A stretch of DNA of 64,000 nucleotides from Dromaius novaehollandiae (taxonomy: Eukaryota > Chordata > Aves > Casuariiformes > Dromaiidae): positions 19,263,001-19,327,000 of the forward strand of contig NC_088102.1 of the NCBI RefSeq assembly GCF_036370855.1, read 5' to 3'. The stretch's first letter is position 1, and each line of letters opens with the position of its first letter. The translations under genes and the position numbers were made by a program. Below are positions 1 to 10,585 of this stretch, one piece after another. Below the pieces are notes generated by a model. It saw nothing but the letters and a program-made list of their open reading frames with translations, ran no database searches and was not told the DNA's origin.

Positions 1-244
1 AGCCTGAACACCAGCACTGGTGAAGACATTCCCAAATGGTTTGTCTCCAGGCAGTCCTGTGTTTCCAGTATGCCTTTTCCAGTCATCATCCTGAATTCCA
101 ATAAGCAATAGTGACTCGGTTAAATTTTTTCAGACCAAACCATTTTGCCTGTACAGCTAATCTCTTTGAAATGCTTCACAGTAATGAATCAAAAACAAAA
201 TTTTGGGAGCAGTCACTGATGCACTGAGCATTATTTTCCCACAG
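1..244 (+). other. FBLN5: FBLN5 intron (3' part only)
   Basis: Non-coding sequence upstream of the first visible FBLN5 exon, ending in a T-rich tract and CACAG. The preceding FBLN5 exon is outside the window. Confidence 0.8.
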
Positions 245-364
245 ATGTGAATGAATGTACAGGCGAAAACCCTTGCACTCAAACCTGCGTCAATACTTAT
301 GGCTCTTTTCTCTGCCGCTGTGAACCTGGCTATGAACTGGAAGCTGATGGAGTTAACTGCAGTG
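245..364 (+). CDS. FBLN5: FBLN5 exon, cbEGF module (human residues ~207-246)
   Basis: The acceptor CACAG ends at 244 and the donor GTAACT starts at 365. The exon is 120 bases, phase 1 on both sides, as expected for a single EGF-module exon. It begins with the last two bases of Asp (VNEC follows) and carries six cysteines with the [12 protein letters not shown] core, where the Asn and aromatic residue fit the calcium-binding, beta-hydroxylation type of EGF module. Confidence 0.95.
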
Positions 365-3300
365 GTAACTATCTTCAGTTATTTATTCTTCTGGTTGCTT
401 TAATTGTGTTAAGTTTTCTTTTTCCAATATGTATTGTTCTGTACATGCTTTTTTAAAAGTCTTCTGCATTGGGCTATGATTAGCAGCAGGATAGCTCCAA
501 ATAATCCGATCTTTCTTCAAGTTAAAGCAGACAGCAAAATCCCAGAAAAGCACAATGGAGGAGGGCTGCAAATCATTTAAAAGAAATGTTAAATATTAAA
601 AAGCTCTAAGATAATGGTAAAGGATAAGAAAATGCTTTCAAATACTGAACAGGGAGCAAGTAAACTAGGGATATTTCTAAAACGTTCATCCATGATTCAG
701 GAAATTCTCATGTGCATAAAGCACTTTTCTGTATGTCTGTTGAATGCATGTATTCCTCTTGCTCTTATGCTTGCACACTTCTGATTGAGACCTTCCCCAG
801 TTTCCCCTATATGGCTCTGGCTACATTTCAGAAACAATACATAGTTTCTTAGGATAGCTGTTGCTGATCCATTCAGCCCATAGCAGATAACTCAGGGTTT
901 ATGTCCCTATTCTTTTTCTTCTCTTGTTTTTGTTTTTATTTTATGGCTTTATTTTAATTGAAGGCAAATAGTTAAACTTGTTTCTGTGCTTAATGTTCCC
1001 ACAGCCTGATAAAATGAGAGAACCCAGCCAATATTTCTTGGAATAAAAAACACACTGGAAAATATTTGTTTTTTAATTTACAGTAAACAGATGTAACATG
1101 CTGTTTTTGAGACAGAAGACATGTGATATGCAGTATGTGTACAGATTAGTGCTTACAAAGCTATTCTTCCCTGCAAACCTCATTATTATAAGGAAAAGGA
1201 TTATGACTTAAATCTCTAAAGGGTCTTATACATTTAACATTCAGAGCTGCAACACCTAACTTAAGATTTCTGCTTTCAAATGAAGTTTCCGCTTCTGAGC
1301 TAGACTCCTGGGCCTTTTACATGCTTCTGAGACCATCAGGGGCCTAAGCCAGTAGGTTGAGTGCAATGCCACATAAGCATTGCCAGTAGGAAATGGTGAC
1401 AAGAGGGGCAGTGCTTGAAACTCATTCTTGTCTGAGAGTTAAGCCAGCAAAAGAGACCTGCCTCCACTCAGACTCAGAGCAGAGAACCTTTTCTTGGAGG
1501 AAGGCAGGCATGCTGCGTTGGCTGTTTCACGTGTAAACGTGCTGAGGAGCAGGTTGTGTTGGTGGTACTAGGTCACTCGGTGCAGTGAAGGACTTAGAGC
1601 ACCAGGCACAGGAATAGGAGAATCAAATTCACATCTGTTCTTCTCTGCCTAAGCTGGAGCAGAGATCTGGATGCTTCTGTGCAAGCAAATGCCTGTCATA
1701 AGCAGGTTAAATTTCTCCGGATGAGTTTCTTTCACTTCCTAGGCAATTGCAGGACATAGCTGAAGCTCACTGATCTGTTGGATTAGTCCATGGCCTCGCA
1801 ATTTTTTTTACCTTGAAGATGGGAGATGTTCCTGCTCCAATTCAAGCAGAGAGGCAGAGATTTGAACTTGGCTCTCCCAGGGTGCTTCCTAATCCCAAAG
1901 CTCTCCCATGTGCATTAGATGTGCTCTGCAGTGCCTACCATCTTGGTCCCTGTGGTGAGATGGTGGGCAGAACCCCAGAAGGGTCTAGGAATAGTGAAGG
2001 TGCATCTATCCTGTATGTATTCAGCAGCAGAAATTTAAGGCCCTCTGGGTGTTAAGTGCCTTCAGCAACTGACAGCAGCTGAGCATAGGTTTTATGAATC
2101 TGGTGGTGCTGTAGCGTTGGGCTAGCTCACCTAGAGGAGGAGTTTGATATCTCAATCCCTTTATGGAGTCAGCCCTCGGTCCTTGTTTTGGCAGTAAGAT
2201 GTTTTTTTTCAGAGAATTCACCGGGGCAAGTCACAACAATAACAGGACTATGTAGGTGTTGAGTTCCTTTCATCTCTCTCCTGATAATGTGTCTGTGGAC
2301 ATAAAGCCACTTGAATATATTTGTACTTCAAATGCTTTCCAGTACATCTGTACAAAACACCAGAAGTGGATAAATGGACTGAGCCCAATTTAGAAGAAAG
2401 GGAATTTCAGTCTGAAGAGTAAAAGTGATTTGCCTGGGAGAGTCAATGTGTCAGAGCTGGGAATAAGAACTTGGGAGTTCCTGGCTAGGACTCTGGCCTT
2501 TGTTTCTTTCTTCCCCTGAACAGGGAAATAAGGAAATGATTAACAGCAGCCTCCCTCAGTCTAGCGCCTTTGCATGTGTTTTCCCCTCACTTAGCCATGC
2601 TTCCATGTGCAGCTCTGAAGTTCATCTTCTCACTTGAACACAGTTCTGCAGAATACAATGGCTGGTCAAGTCATGTGTAAAAGGAGGGGGAGCCAAACAA
2701 CATGATCTCTGCTTTTAATCAGAGATTTGACAGACTGCTTAGCTTCCTGGCTATCTGGAAGATCGCTAGGCATTCCAGTAGGTCTAACCCAAGCTGGGAT
2801 GAGCTTGAAGTCTTATTGGGATGCACTGGAAACAACTGTCTAAAGGCTGAGAAACCTAAAACAGCCAGGGTTGGTGCAGGAGTTCTGCTGGGACGTGTGT
2901 GTCTCTGGGAAAGAGAAGTTTGCTTTCCAGAAAAAAGAGGGAAAAAACCAACAAAGTCTCTGCTTACAAATTACAGTTGCAGCTTTGTTGCTCGAGTAGC
3001 TCTATCTCTGACGTAAAACAGAACTGAAAACATGGCCAACTGGTGACAGGTATTCTGAAAAGAAAAATAAATAAGTTAGAGCCATACATTGTGTGCAGCA
3101 ACAGCCTTGGTTTCCCTAGGAGGAAAAGGTTTAACAAAGAACTTACTAAATAGTATTTTGCCAGGCTGCTGCAAAGCTCTGAGGAACTGGAGGGCACCAA
3201 CCTCCAGCCAGGACAGTAGACTCACAGTCCGGATCTGCTTGGGGGGCTGTTGTACTGACTGTAATGCCAAAGACTCTAAGCTTTGTTTTACCACTGCAGA

Positions 3301-6300
3301 CATGGACGAATGCAGCTTCTCCGAGTTCCTTTGCCAGCATGAATGTGTGAATGAGCCTGGTTCTTACTACTGTATCTGTCCTTCGGGCTATATTCTGCTG
3401 GATGACAGCAGAAGCTGCCAAGGTAAGAACATTCCGGCTCTGATTAAAACCCCGGGGGGGACTAGCAAATAGGTCCTGTGTCTGGAAAGAGGCTTTCAAG
3501 GGCTGAGATGCTTGGTCTTGGCATTGCATAATGAAATACTTGTAGGGCCCAGTTATGCAATTCTGGTGAGAATGTCATCACATGAATAGATCCACTGAGG
3601 TCACTTGGGGCACTGGTGTAAGTAAGACATTACTAAGAAACAGTTACACAGTAAAACTCTCAGATGCGCTCCTCTCCTCTGTATGTCTCTCTTTAGTTAG
3701 CAAATTCTCTGAGGTCAGAGAGATTGAGCAGCAAATTTCTTTTTACTTGTGCAGCACTCAGCTCATGGGAGCACTCCCATAAGCAGAAATGAATGCAGTA
3801 AAAACTGATCTTAAAAGAGGATCCAGTTATCAGAATGCCACTTCACATGGTGCAAGGACATTTTTGCATTTTGGGGCAATTCCTTAAGATGGAAACTGTT
3901 TTTAAGGGTGGTGTCTTGCACAGATTTCCCTGCATTAGCCTCTCTCCTGTTTCTTGTGTTTTAGATATCAATGAATGTGAAAATAGAAACTTCACCTGCA
4001 CTTCTCAGCAAACGTGTTTCAATATCCAAGGAGGATATAAATGTTTAGACCCAGTCAGATGCGAGGATCCTTATATCCAGATTAATGAGAAGTGAGTAGC
4101 ACCCACAGCCACAAGAGCAAATTCTATCTGTATGAAGCATATCTAGAGTGAACCAAATAAACTGCAGTTTTGCAACACAGCCATGAAGTGTGTCTAAAGA
4201 GCTATAGGTACATGCTGTTGCTGCATCTACCGCTAGTAAGCTTTATAAAAATAATAGATTGCAATTCCTTACCAGGTCACCAAATGGGATATGATATGAT
4301 ATAATATGATATGATACTCAGATGTGTGGGAACTTAAACTGCAGAAGCACTTATCAGTGAGCAGAGAAAAGAGCGAAGTTTGTAATGTAATAAGAGACAT
4401 TTGGTAACATTACTAACTGACTTCGTATATGCTCAAACACAGCCTGCTTGTTAGTATGAGTACTTGCTGTAAATATTAACTAGCTCATGTCTGGGAAGTA
4501 CTTTATAAACATTAGATGCTAGTTATAGCAGGATGCAAATAGTTGTCTACTACTTAAAGGTTAAATATGCTGAAAAGTCTACAGGCTGATTTGCACTGTC
4601 TTCAAATTGGGTATATCTGAATGGGGTTAGCACTGTTACTGTCTAAATTTGGAATTATTTGACCAGTGATTCTTGCAGTAAAAAAAGAAAAATCCCACAT
4701 TTCTAAAATTAGCATGATTCTTTTACTTTTTGTATGTGCCTTCCTGGGGCCCAAATTATTTCAACCCCAGACAGATCTCTCTACACTGCAGTCCATAGAA
4801 TTTCATCCATAGTGTTTGCACTAAACCAACTTACTTGAGATTGCTTGGTAGCTTAATGGATTTTATAGAAAAGCAAGACATGAAGAATCTAGTGCTTCAC
4901 ATGATAATTTATTCATGTGTTCATGTTGCTTTCTGGACTAGGGCAGCTGAGGAGTGGGCACATGTTCCATTCTGCCACTTCTGGCTCAGAGCTGATAGGG
5001 TCTTAAGCTAGAAGTTGAAATGTCTTAAGCCTCTGTATCTAAATTCCTCAGAGGCCACCTCCGGAGCCCTTACAGATCAGCTTGCACCAAAACTCTTGAT
5101 CTCTGAGCTTTGTATTTGGTGGCTTTGGCTTGCATCTAGATGTGACTGTATTTAATTTGTGGTATATATCTAGGACTGGTCAATATAAAAGCCAAGTGAA
5201 TTCTTTGCATCTGTGTTCTCTGTGGAAGGAATGGGGTGTTTCCAATGCCAGGAACCTTTTTATGGGGCACTCACTAGAGGAACTGTCTGAAATTGGTGTC
5301 AGTAATTGAAGTTATAGAACAAATAGCGAAAAACATACTCTTTTGCAGTAAATTCCCCAACATGGGTTTTATAAAGGGACATCCTGTCTCACAACTTTAT
5401 TGGAGTCCTTTGAAGCATGTGGTTTAGGGACAGCATGTGGTTTAGGGACATGAGCTGATACAGTCTGCTTGGGTTTCCAAAGGCTTTTAACAAGATCACT
5501 TACATAAAGCTTTTAAGGAAATTTAGCAGCCATAAGTAAGAGACCAATCCCTGGCACAGATGAATAAAAAGTTGAAAGATAAGAAATAGAGTGTAGGATT
5601 AAATTGTCAGCTTTCACAGTGGAGTTTGGCAGGGCTCTCAGCTGGACCTGCTCTGTCCAACATATCTGTAAGCAACCTGGGAAACAGCATAAACAGTGAA
5701 GTGGCAAAGTCTGCTAAAGTATCTGAGGATAGTAAAGAAAAGGGAAGCAGAAAAGAATTACAGAAGGATCATACAAGACTCAGTGACCGTGCAACAAAAA
5801 TGGCAAATGAAATTTGGTGTAGACGAATGTAAAGTGAAAAGATGATCCCAACCTCACATCTGAAATAAAAAGCTCTGATCTGATCATAATGACTCAGAAG
5901 TGAGATCTGAGCATTATTATAGGGAGTTCTGCCTATAATAATGCTCAAATATTGAGTTCTGCCTATAATGCTTAGTCTGCAGTGTTCAGCAGAGAAAATA
6001 AATCAGAGGATACCCTTAGAGCACTGTGCTATTGTGTACTCATATCTTCAAGACTGGGCAGTTCCACCCCCTCCTCTCAAGAATATGATAGAGCCAGATA
6101 AAGGTTCATACAGAGCAATAAAGATGATCAAAGCAGGGCATGTCTTCCATGTGAGGAGCAACTAAGTTAGGACACTTCAGTGGGGGGGTCAAACACTTCA
6201 AAGGGTCAAATATGAAATCTTGAGTTGCATGAGAAGGATGATCAGGGTTTCACTGTTTGCTGTCCCTTCTGATAGATGAGCTGGGGGCATCAGATGAAGT

Positions 6301-9184
6301 CAGCAAGGGACAGTTTTGAGAGAAGGAAAGGGGCTAGTTCTGCTCATAGCCTGTTGGGGCTGTGGGACTCTCTGCCGCCTGGTGCTGCAGGTACTAAAAG
6401 TTTGTGTGGGTTTAAGGGGAAGCTGGACAGGTTAATGGAAGTGAAACTCATTAAGGGCTAATGAATACAAAGAAGGCCTCTGCTTTGGGTCTATGGGAGA
6501 AAGAATAGAGAGTTTGCTAGAACTTTGCTTTGACCCAGGATGGCTTGTCATATGTTTTCACATAACGTATAAAGGATTGTCACACAAAGAATACAATATA
6601 TAACACCACCAGTGTACTGATCCAATAATTAACAATTTTGAGGACAGTACAGTTTAAATTACTATCAGAACGAATATATACACTGAGAGGCTATTCTGTA
6701 CCTGCAGAGTTTCTTTAAGGAAAGTACAGAATTCTGAGTGATGTAAGGAGACTAAAGATGCCAAAATATTTTGGCAAAGCCTGGAAGGCAAGAGGAGGAA
6801 GGCGGGGATATAGGTAGGCCAGAGTAGCAGCACAGATAATATTAAAAATTGGCAAATTCATTCCAAGTTTCATTAACTTTGATAGACAATAAAATTCTTT
6901 TATTTATTTATTTCTGCAGCCATATTAGCATATAAAGAATTAGATGTTACAGGATTTTTCTAACCACTGATGATAATCCTCTCTATTAGTCGCTGCATGT
7001 GCCCAGCTGAAAACCCTGGTTGCAGAGATCAGCCATTTACCATCTTGTACCGAGTCATGGAGATGGTGTCCGGGCGGTCTGTGCCTTCTGACATCTTTCA
7101 GATGCAAGCAACAACTCGCTACCCTGGAGCCTACTACATCTTCCAAATCAAATCAGGGAACGAGGGCAGGGAATTCTACATGCGGGTAAGTCTGATGCCT
7201 ATACAGAGAACCTGGAGTATCCTCTTGTTAGCTGAATTTCTTTCTGACAGCAGAACTCTGCTTTTAACGAATACCATTTAAACCTTCAAAATGACATTTT
7301 TATATGCAGATATGCAGAGCAGTCTGCTGATCTGCAGGGGTTGTTGGCTTTTTCAGGAAGAAAGCAGATGCGCTCTGCCGCAGAGGGCTTGGGCTGCTTC
7401 TTGTAAGGCGTTATGTTCAGCAAGATCTGTTACCTTACCCCTATCTAAGAATAACTCATGTTTGCCATGCTCAGGTGAAACTGTTGTGTGAAACCTTTTT
7501 TTATTTAATAGACAATCAGTACTTGCCACCTAAAAAGTCAACTTTCCTCAGTTTTTTTTTAAACTGTGCACTGGAAATTGAAAAACTCAAAAACCAAAAA
7601 AGCTGGCAACAATCTTTATGCTGAGAATTGACTTTTTGGATTGTTTGCTTTTGTTTGTTGTGTTTTTGTCCACTGAGAACCCACATTTTACGTAGATAGT
7701 GTTCTAGAAAACAAAACTTCTTTAATCAGAAGGTTCTTCAGAGACATCACTGCTCCCCAGGCGTCTTCACTGCACTTCTGACATTCAGGGAAAGGTGAAG
7801 CGGTCCGGGAATGATCATTTACATCTCACAGGATCTTTCCTGTTGTCAAGTCATTACTGATCCCACTGACCCTTCTCCCCCCATCAGAGTTGGTCTGTCA
7901 CTTCTTAAGACTCCAGTGACAAATATCATCATAAAGTCTAGTGGGTTTTTTTGGTTTGGTTTTTTAATTTTTCATTTATCACATAAAACACTGAGGGCCT
8001 TTCTTTGCTCGCACAAGCTGTCCTTTTTCTTTAACTGGCAACAAAATGTTCCTGTGTCAAGTTTATAACCAGCAGGTGGTGCTTATTCATTGTTTTGAGA
8101 ACAGCGTAGGACAGGCAGATGGGGAAGGTGCCAGTGGGGAAGGAGCAGGGTGGCCCCTTTCGGAGATGCTGCTCGCGAGCTGAAGGAGCAGGGTGGCCCC
8201 TTTCGGAGATGCTGCTCGCGAGCTGGGCCCCGCAGCCTGGCCTGCCTAGCTGCCTGCTCAGACTTCTGTCAGACTTTCGGTAAAACAAATCCCACTCTAT
8301 GTTTCTGCTGGAAAACAAATTGCACTTCATTTTAACATCAGAACTCCTGATATTTAAATACTCATAATTCAGTGGTCTGGCAGTATATTTCTAAGCTCAG
8401 CTTCCACTTACTAGAAGTCAGATTTTCTGAAGCACCTGAGAACTGGGCTGATTATAGGTCCTGAGCACTTCTGACAATCTGACCTACCATCACCTTAACG
8501 TAACATATATTTAAAAGTCTGCTCAGAGGATAAGGTTTTGCAGTGTTAACATATGCAAATATAAGACGAACTCTGATTCCATTCACGTAGGAAAAATATA
8601 CAAGAACATCTGTTCTTGAAGCTCTGCTCACATAAACTCTCCTTAGCATTAGCTACTTGAAAGTAATAGTGTTTTGTACATCAAACTAAATAATACCTCA
8701 TCAGAAAAGTGTCATTATTTGTGCATATCCTAAATCCATGTTTTCATCTTCTACTGTTCAGACAATAGTAGATTTGTATATACAATGGCTTCTTTCATGT
8801 GCAGGGCTCCCAAAGGCTTTAGAAGTTGTAGAAGGCGACTTGCATTTCAGCAAACACTGAAATGCGGCCAAACGCTGAGATGAAGCTCTCTCCAGTGAAA
8901 TACAGTAGCTTCTAACACTGCAACAGAAAACAATGTTATTTTGGCTGTTCTAGGACCAGAGATCACAGTTTTCAAGAGACATTTTTGAAAATCTTACCTG
9001 CTTCCTCTTGTTTTGTGCACAGCAAACGGGACCAATCAGTGCTACTCTGGTGATGACCCGTCCCGTGAAAGGGCCTCGTACTATTCAGTTGGACTTGGAA
9101 ATGATCACTGTTAACACCGTCATCAACTTCAGAGGAAGCTCTGTCATCCGGCTGAGGATATATGTATCACAGTACTCGTTCTAA
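245..9184 (+). CDS. FBLN5: Fibulin-5, 3' part of gene (5 exons, 5' end outside window)
   Basis: Joined exons are 245-364, 3300-3422, 3965-4091, 6990-7185 and 9023-9184, all with AG acceptors and GT donors and consistent phases. Together they encode 242 residues, which correspond without length change to residues 207-448 of the 448-residue human protein as I remember it. The product is a secreted matrix glycoprotein that organises elastic fibres, binding tropoelastin, LOXL1 and integrins. Visible here are three calcium-binding EGF modules (about 207-246, 247-287, 288-333) with DVNEC, DMDEC and DINEC starts and six-cysteine spacing, then the C-terminal fibulin module from RCMCP to the terminal IYVSQYSF. 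Signal peptide, the first EGF modules and the integrin-binding region must lie upstream of base 1. The fibulin family also includes EFEMP1, EFEMP2 and FBLN7, but the C-terminal residues fit fibulin-5 best. Identity is confident. Confidence 0.96.
1813..1915 (-). repeat. Possible ancient SINE (MIR/CORE-like) fragment
   Basis: The sequence GGCAGAGATTTGAACTTGG followed by CTCTCCCAGG resembles the reverse complement of the tRNA-derived head of MIR-type SINEs (box B region, GGTTCGAATCC). The copy is very diverged and the boundaries are approximate. Confidence 0.35.
2415..2502 (-). repeat. Ancient MIR-like SINE fragment
   Basis: GTGATTTGCCTGGGAGAGTC, then TCAGAGCTGGGAATAAGAAC and GACTCTGGCC, match the order of the reverse-complement MIR consensus (GTGACTTGCCCAAGGTCAC, GCAGAGCTGGGATTCGAACC, GACTCC). 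The similarity is by eye only and the edges are approximate. Confidence 0.5.
3300..3422 (+). CDS. FBLN5: FBLN5 exon, cbEGF module (human residues ~247-287)
   Basis: The acceptor CTGCAG ends at 3299 and the donor GTAAGA starts at 3423. The exon is 123 bases, phase 1-1. It encodes [16 protein letters not shown] and ends LLDDSRSCQ. The human protein has LLDDNRSCQ here, so the Asn-X-Ser glycosylation sequon at position 283 is absent in this bird. The open frame continues upstream through the acceptor to about 3089, but that part is intron. Confidence 0.95.
3423..3964 (+). other. FBLN5: FBLN5 intron, 0.54 kb
   Basis: Short intron between the last two cbEGF exons, flanked by GTAAGA and TTTTAG. Nothing recognisable inside. 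Confidence 0.8.
3965..4091 (+). CDS. FBLN5: FBLN5 exon, last cbEGF module (human residues ~288-329)
   Basis: The acceptor TTTTAG ends at 3964 and the donor GTGAGT starts at 4092. The exon is 127 bases, entering in phase 1 and leaving after two bases of an Asn codon. It encodes [12 protein letters not shown] through the [11 protein letters not shown] segment. The NFT sequon aligns with the human glycosylation site at Asn296 and is retained. Confidence 0.95.
4288..4315. repeat. (GATAT)n microsatellite
   Basis: About five and a half imperfect copies of a pentanucleotide, GATAT, with one interruption (ATAAT). A low-complexity intronic repeat. Confidence 0.85.
5415..5450. repeat. 18-bp tandem duplication
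   Basis: GCATGTGGTTTAGGGACA occurs twice back to back (5415-5432 and 5433-5450) with no mismatch, which indicates a fairly recent slippage or duplication event in the intron. Confidence 0.9.
5600..6480 (+). mobile_element. Decayed CR1/L3-like LINE fragment (end of reverse transcriptase ORF to 3' end)
   Basis: Although broken by many stops and indels, the order of recognisable pieces fits the 3' part of a sauropsid CR1 or L3-like LINE: a GPVLFN-like stretch near 5640-5670, [12 protein letters not shown] followed by a C-R-M version of the conserved DKCKV segment near 5790-5830, Q-RIPLE and an YCVQIW-like region near 6000-6060, a MI-ry-Y-like region at 6090-6130, a motif resembling R-REKG near 6300-6340, then LWDSLP and a [14 protein letters not shown] piece near 6355-6460 that corresponds to the FKKELDKF region just before the ORF end. 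It is a pseudogene with no intact reading frame. Family assignment is by remembered consensus; L2 is an alternative. Confidence 0.72.
5908..5947. repeat. Perfect 16-bp inverted repeat with 8-base loop
   Basis: The left arm 5908-5923 (TGAGCATTATTATAGG) is exactly complementary to the right arm 5932-5947, with the spacer GAGTTCTG. Part of the spacer plus right arm recurs as a direct repeat at 5954-5971 (GAGTTCTGCCTATAATGC). It lies inside the decayed LINE fragment. Confidence 0.9.
6990..7185 (+). CDS. FBLN5: FBLN5 exon, first half of C-terminal fibulin module (~330-395)
   Basis: The acceptor ATTAG ends at 6989 and the donor GTAAGT starts at 7186. The exon is 196 bases. It completes the split Asn codon, then reads [20 protein letters not shown] and on to [13 protein letters not shown]. 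This is the start of the beta-strand-rich fibulin C-terminal module that links elastin and cross-linking enzymes. Confidence 0.95.
7186..9022 (+). other. FBLN5: FBLN5 last intron, 1.8 kb
   Basis: Intron splitting the C-terminal fibulin module, GTAAGT to TGCACAG. It contains the 43-bp tandem duplication at 8139-8225 and otherwise no recognisable gene or repeat. Confidence 0.8.
8139..8225. repeat. Perfect 43-bp tandem duplication, GC-rich unit
   Basis: Two adjacent identical copies of a 43-base unit (8140-8182 and 8183-8225) containing GGTGGCCCCTTTCGGAGATG and GCTCGCGAGC. The unit has CpGs and the self-complementary 10-mer GCTCGCGAGC, and it is much more GC-rich than the surrounding intron. 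Confidence 0.95.
9023..9184 (+). CDS. FBLN5: FBLN5 terminal coding exon (~396-448 and stop)
   Basis: The acceptor TGCACAG ends at 9022. The exon encodes [19 protein letters not shown] and ends [11 protein letters not shown] followed by TAA at 9182-9184. The human terminus is YVSQYPF, so only a Ser/Pro change is seen in the last residues. The 54-codon length matches the human exon. Confidence 0.96.
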   Translation, partial: QTGPISATLVMTRPVKGPRTIQLDLEMITVNTVINFRGSSVIRLRIYVSQYSF

Positions 9185-9868
9185 ACCTTGAGTTTGTACC
9201 CGTTAAACATGGAAACAGAAAGACCTAATTCCTCCTCTGCAGAACTCTGTCAGTACATATAGCAGCTCAAAACCAAATCAGTATTACCACAGACCCAGTG
9301 ACCTAAGCCAGTCTGAGGAGGGAGGCCTCTTCGTGCACAGTCTCTACCAGGATGCAGACATCCGAAGATGTATTGTCAGCAGATCTCATATGATTCTCTG
9401 TGTGGTTATATATTTTAAGAACTCCTTTTTTTTCCATTGTAAACATTTCTAGAGTATGAGTCTGTGTTTGGAAGACTGTGAACCTTTGTAGTTCCAAGGC
9501 TGCTTAGCAAAAAGCACCAAAGAAACTGAGGAAAAAGCTGGCTTTTGCAATCTTGCTTTTTTTTCCATTTTAAAAAGAAAGTAGACAAACAAGCAGAAAC
9601 CAAAACAAAAAGCCATCTCTTGAAACAAGGGATCTCAGAAGTGCACTTACATTCCCAATTATCTCTGGAATTATCAGCCAGGCACTTTGTCTCAATTCGC
9701 CCTGCATTTGTCTTAGTTTCATCTGTTTTCCTTTCATTCTATTTTATAGTTAAATTTATTGTAAATTCATTCCAAAATACATGTTGTACTATGTAATCTT
9801 CTACTTTCTAACAAAGTGTCACATGTTTGGGTTCCTTACTGTATTAAATCTTTCTATATAATAGAGAT
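9185..9868 (+). other. FBLN5: FBLN5 3' UTR (end inferred)
   Basis: AT-rich non-coding sequence follows the fibulin-5 stop codon. I place the 3' end about 20 bases after the ATTAAA at 9843-9848, the first near-canonical poly(A) signal I see downstream of the stop. The sequence beyond it (from about 9868, CATAGAATC) looks like the beginning of a CR1-type repeat tail, which supports the gene ending before it. No transcript data support the exact end. Confidence 0.6.
9843..9848 (+). terminator. FBLN5: Probable FBLN5 poly(A) signal, ATTAAA
   Basis: ATTAAA lies about 660 bases after the fibulin-5 stop. It is the second most common vertebrate poly(A) hexamer. Its position is reasonable, but a clear GU-rich downstream element is not obvious. 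Confidence 0.5.
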
Positions 9869-10149
9869 CATAGAATCTATCGCTGGATGGTATATTTTAC
9901 AATGTTTAGGGTGTTATGCTTATTTACACCCAGGCTCTTTGACACAGGCCTCCACTGCCAGAATAATGTCCAGGGGCTTTAGAGTAGAAGAGAATCAGAT
10001 CTTTATTTTTCACTGCTTTTCCTACTGTAATAGTTGAAAGCAGTTTGTGATGGTTATAAGGTAGCAGTACTAACTCTGTAGTTATGGCGGCAACTAATCT
10101 CCCATCAAAAGACCATTCAGATCAGACCAGTCCATATTCTTTCAGAAAA

Positions 10150-10585
10150 AAAAAAACCTCCATTTACATATAGTGTCTCTCATACATTCCTAACACTGGA
10201 GGAAAAAAAGGCTGAAAGAGACTTGGAATAGTCATATAGCACATGCCTCTGCCACAAAGCAGAACCAACTATGCCAGTACCCAGACCTCAAATGATGGAG
10301 TAACCATTGTTTCCATAGGCAGTGTCTTCTCAGGTATAACTGCTCTAACTGGTAGAAAGTTTTTCCTAAAGTGTAACCTGAATCTCCTCTGTTGTAATTT
10401 AAGTCTGTTGCTTTTTAGCCTACTCCTAGTAGAAATAGAGAACAGTTTATTATGTTCTCCCTTGAAACAGTCTTTAACATGTCTCAAGACTGTTGTCATG
10501 TCTCCTCTCAGACGGTTCCTCTCTAGTCTAAACAAACCCAGTTCTTTTGGTCTTTCCTCATACATCACATTTTCTGGACCTTTAA

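Larger units (their letters stand above)
365..3299 (+). other. FBLN5: FBLN5 intron, 2.9 kb
   Basis: Intron between two cbEGF exons. It contains two MIR-like fragments (about 1813-1915 and 2415-2502). Its first 92 bases keep the upstream exon frame open and encode a strongly hydrophobic stretch before a TAA at 454-456; see findings. No other gene is seen. Confidence 0.8.
4092..6989 (+). other. FBLN5: FBLN5 intron, 2.9 kb
   Basis: This intron holds a GATAT microsatellite (4288-4315), an 18-bp tandem duplication (5415-5450) and an old LINE fragment (about 5600-6480) with an internal inverted repeat. The rest has no recognisable feature. Confidence 0.8.

Noticed and set aside
3089..3472. 127-codon open frame starting upstream of the FBLN5 exon
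   Set aside because: Only 3300-3422 is exon, with clean splice sites and EGF content; the flanks are intron left open by chance.
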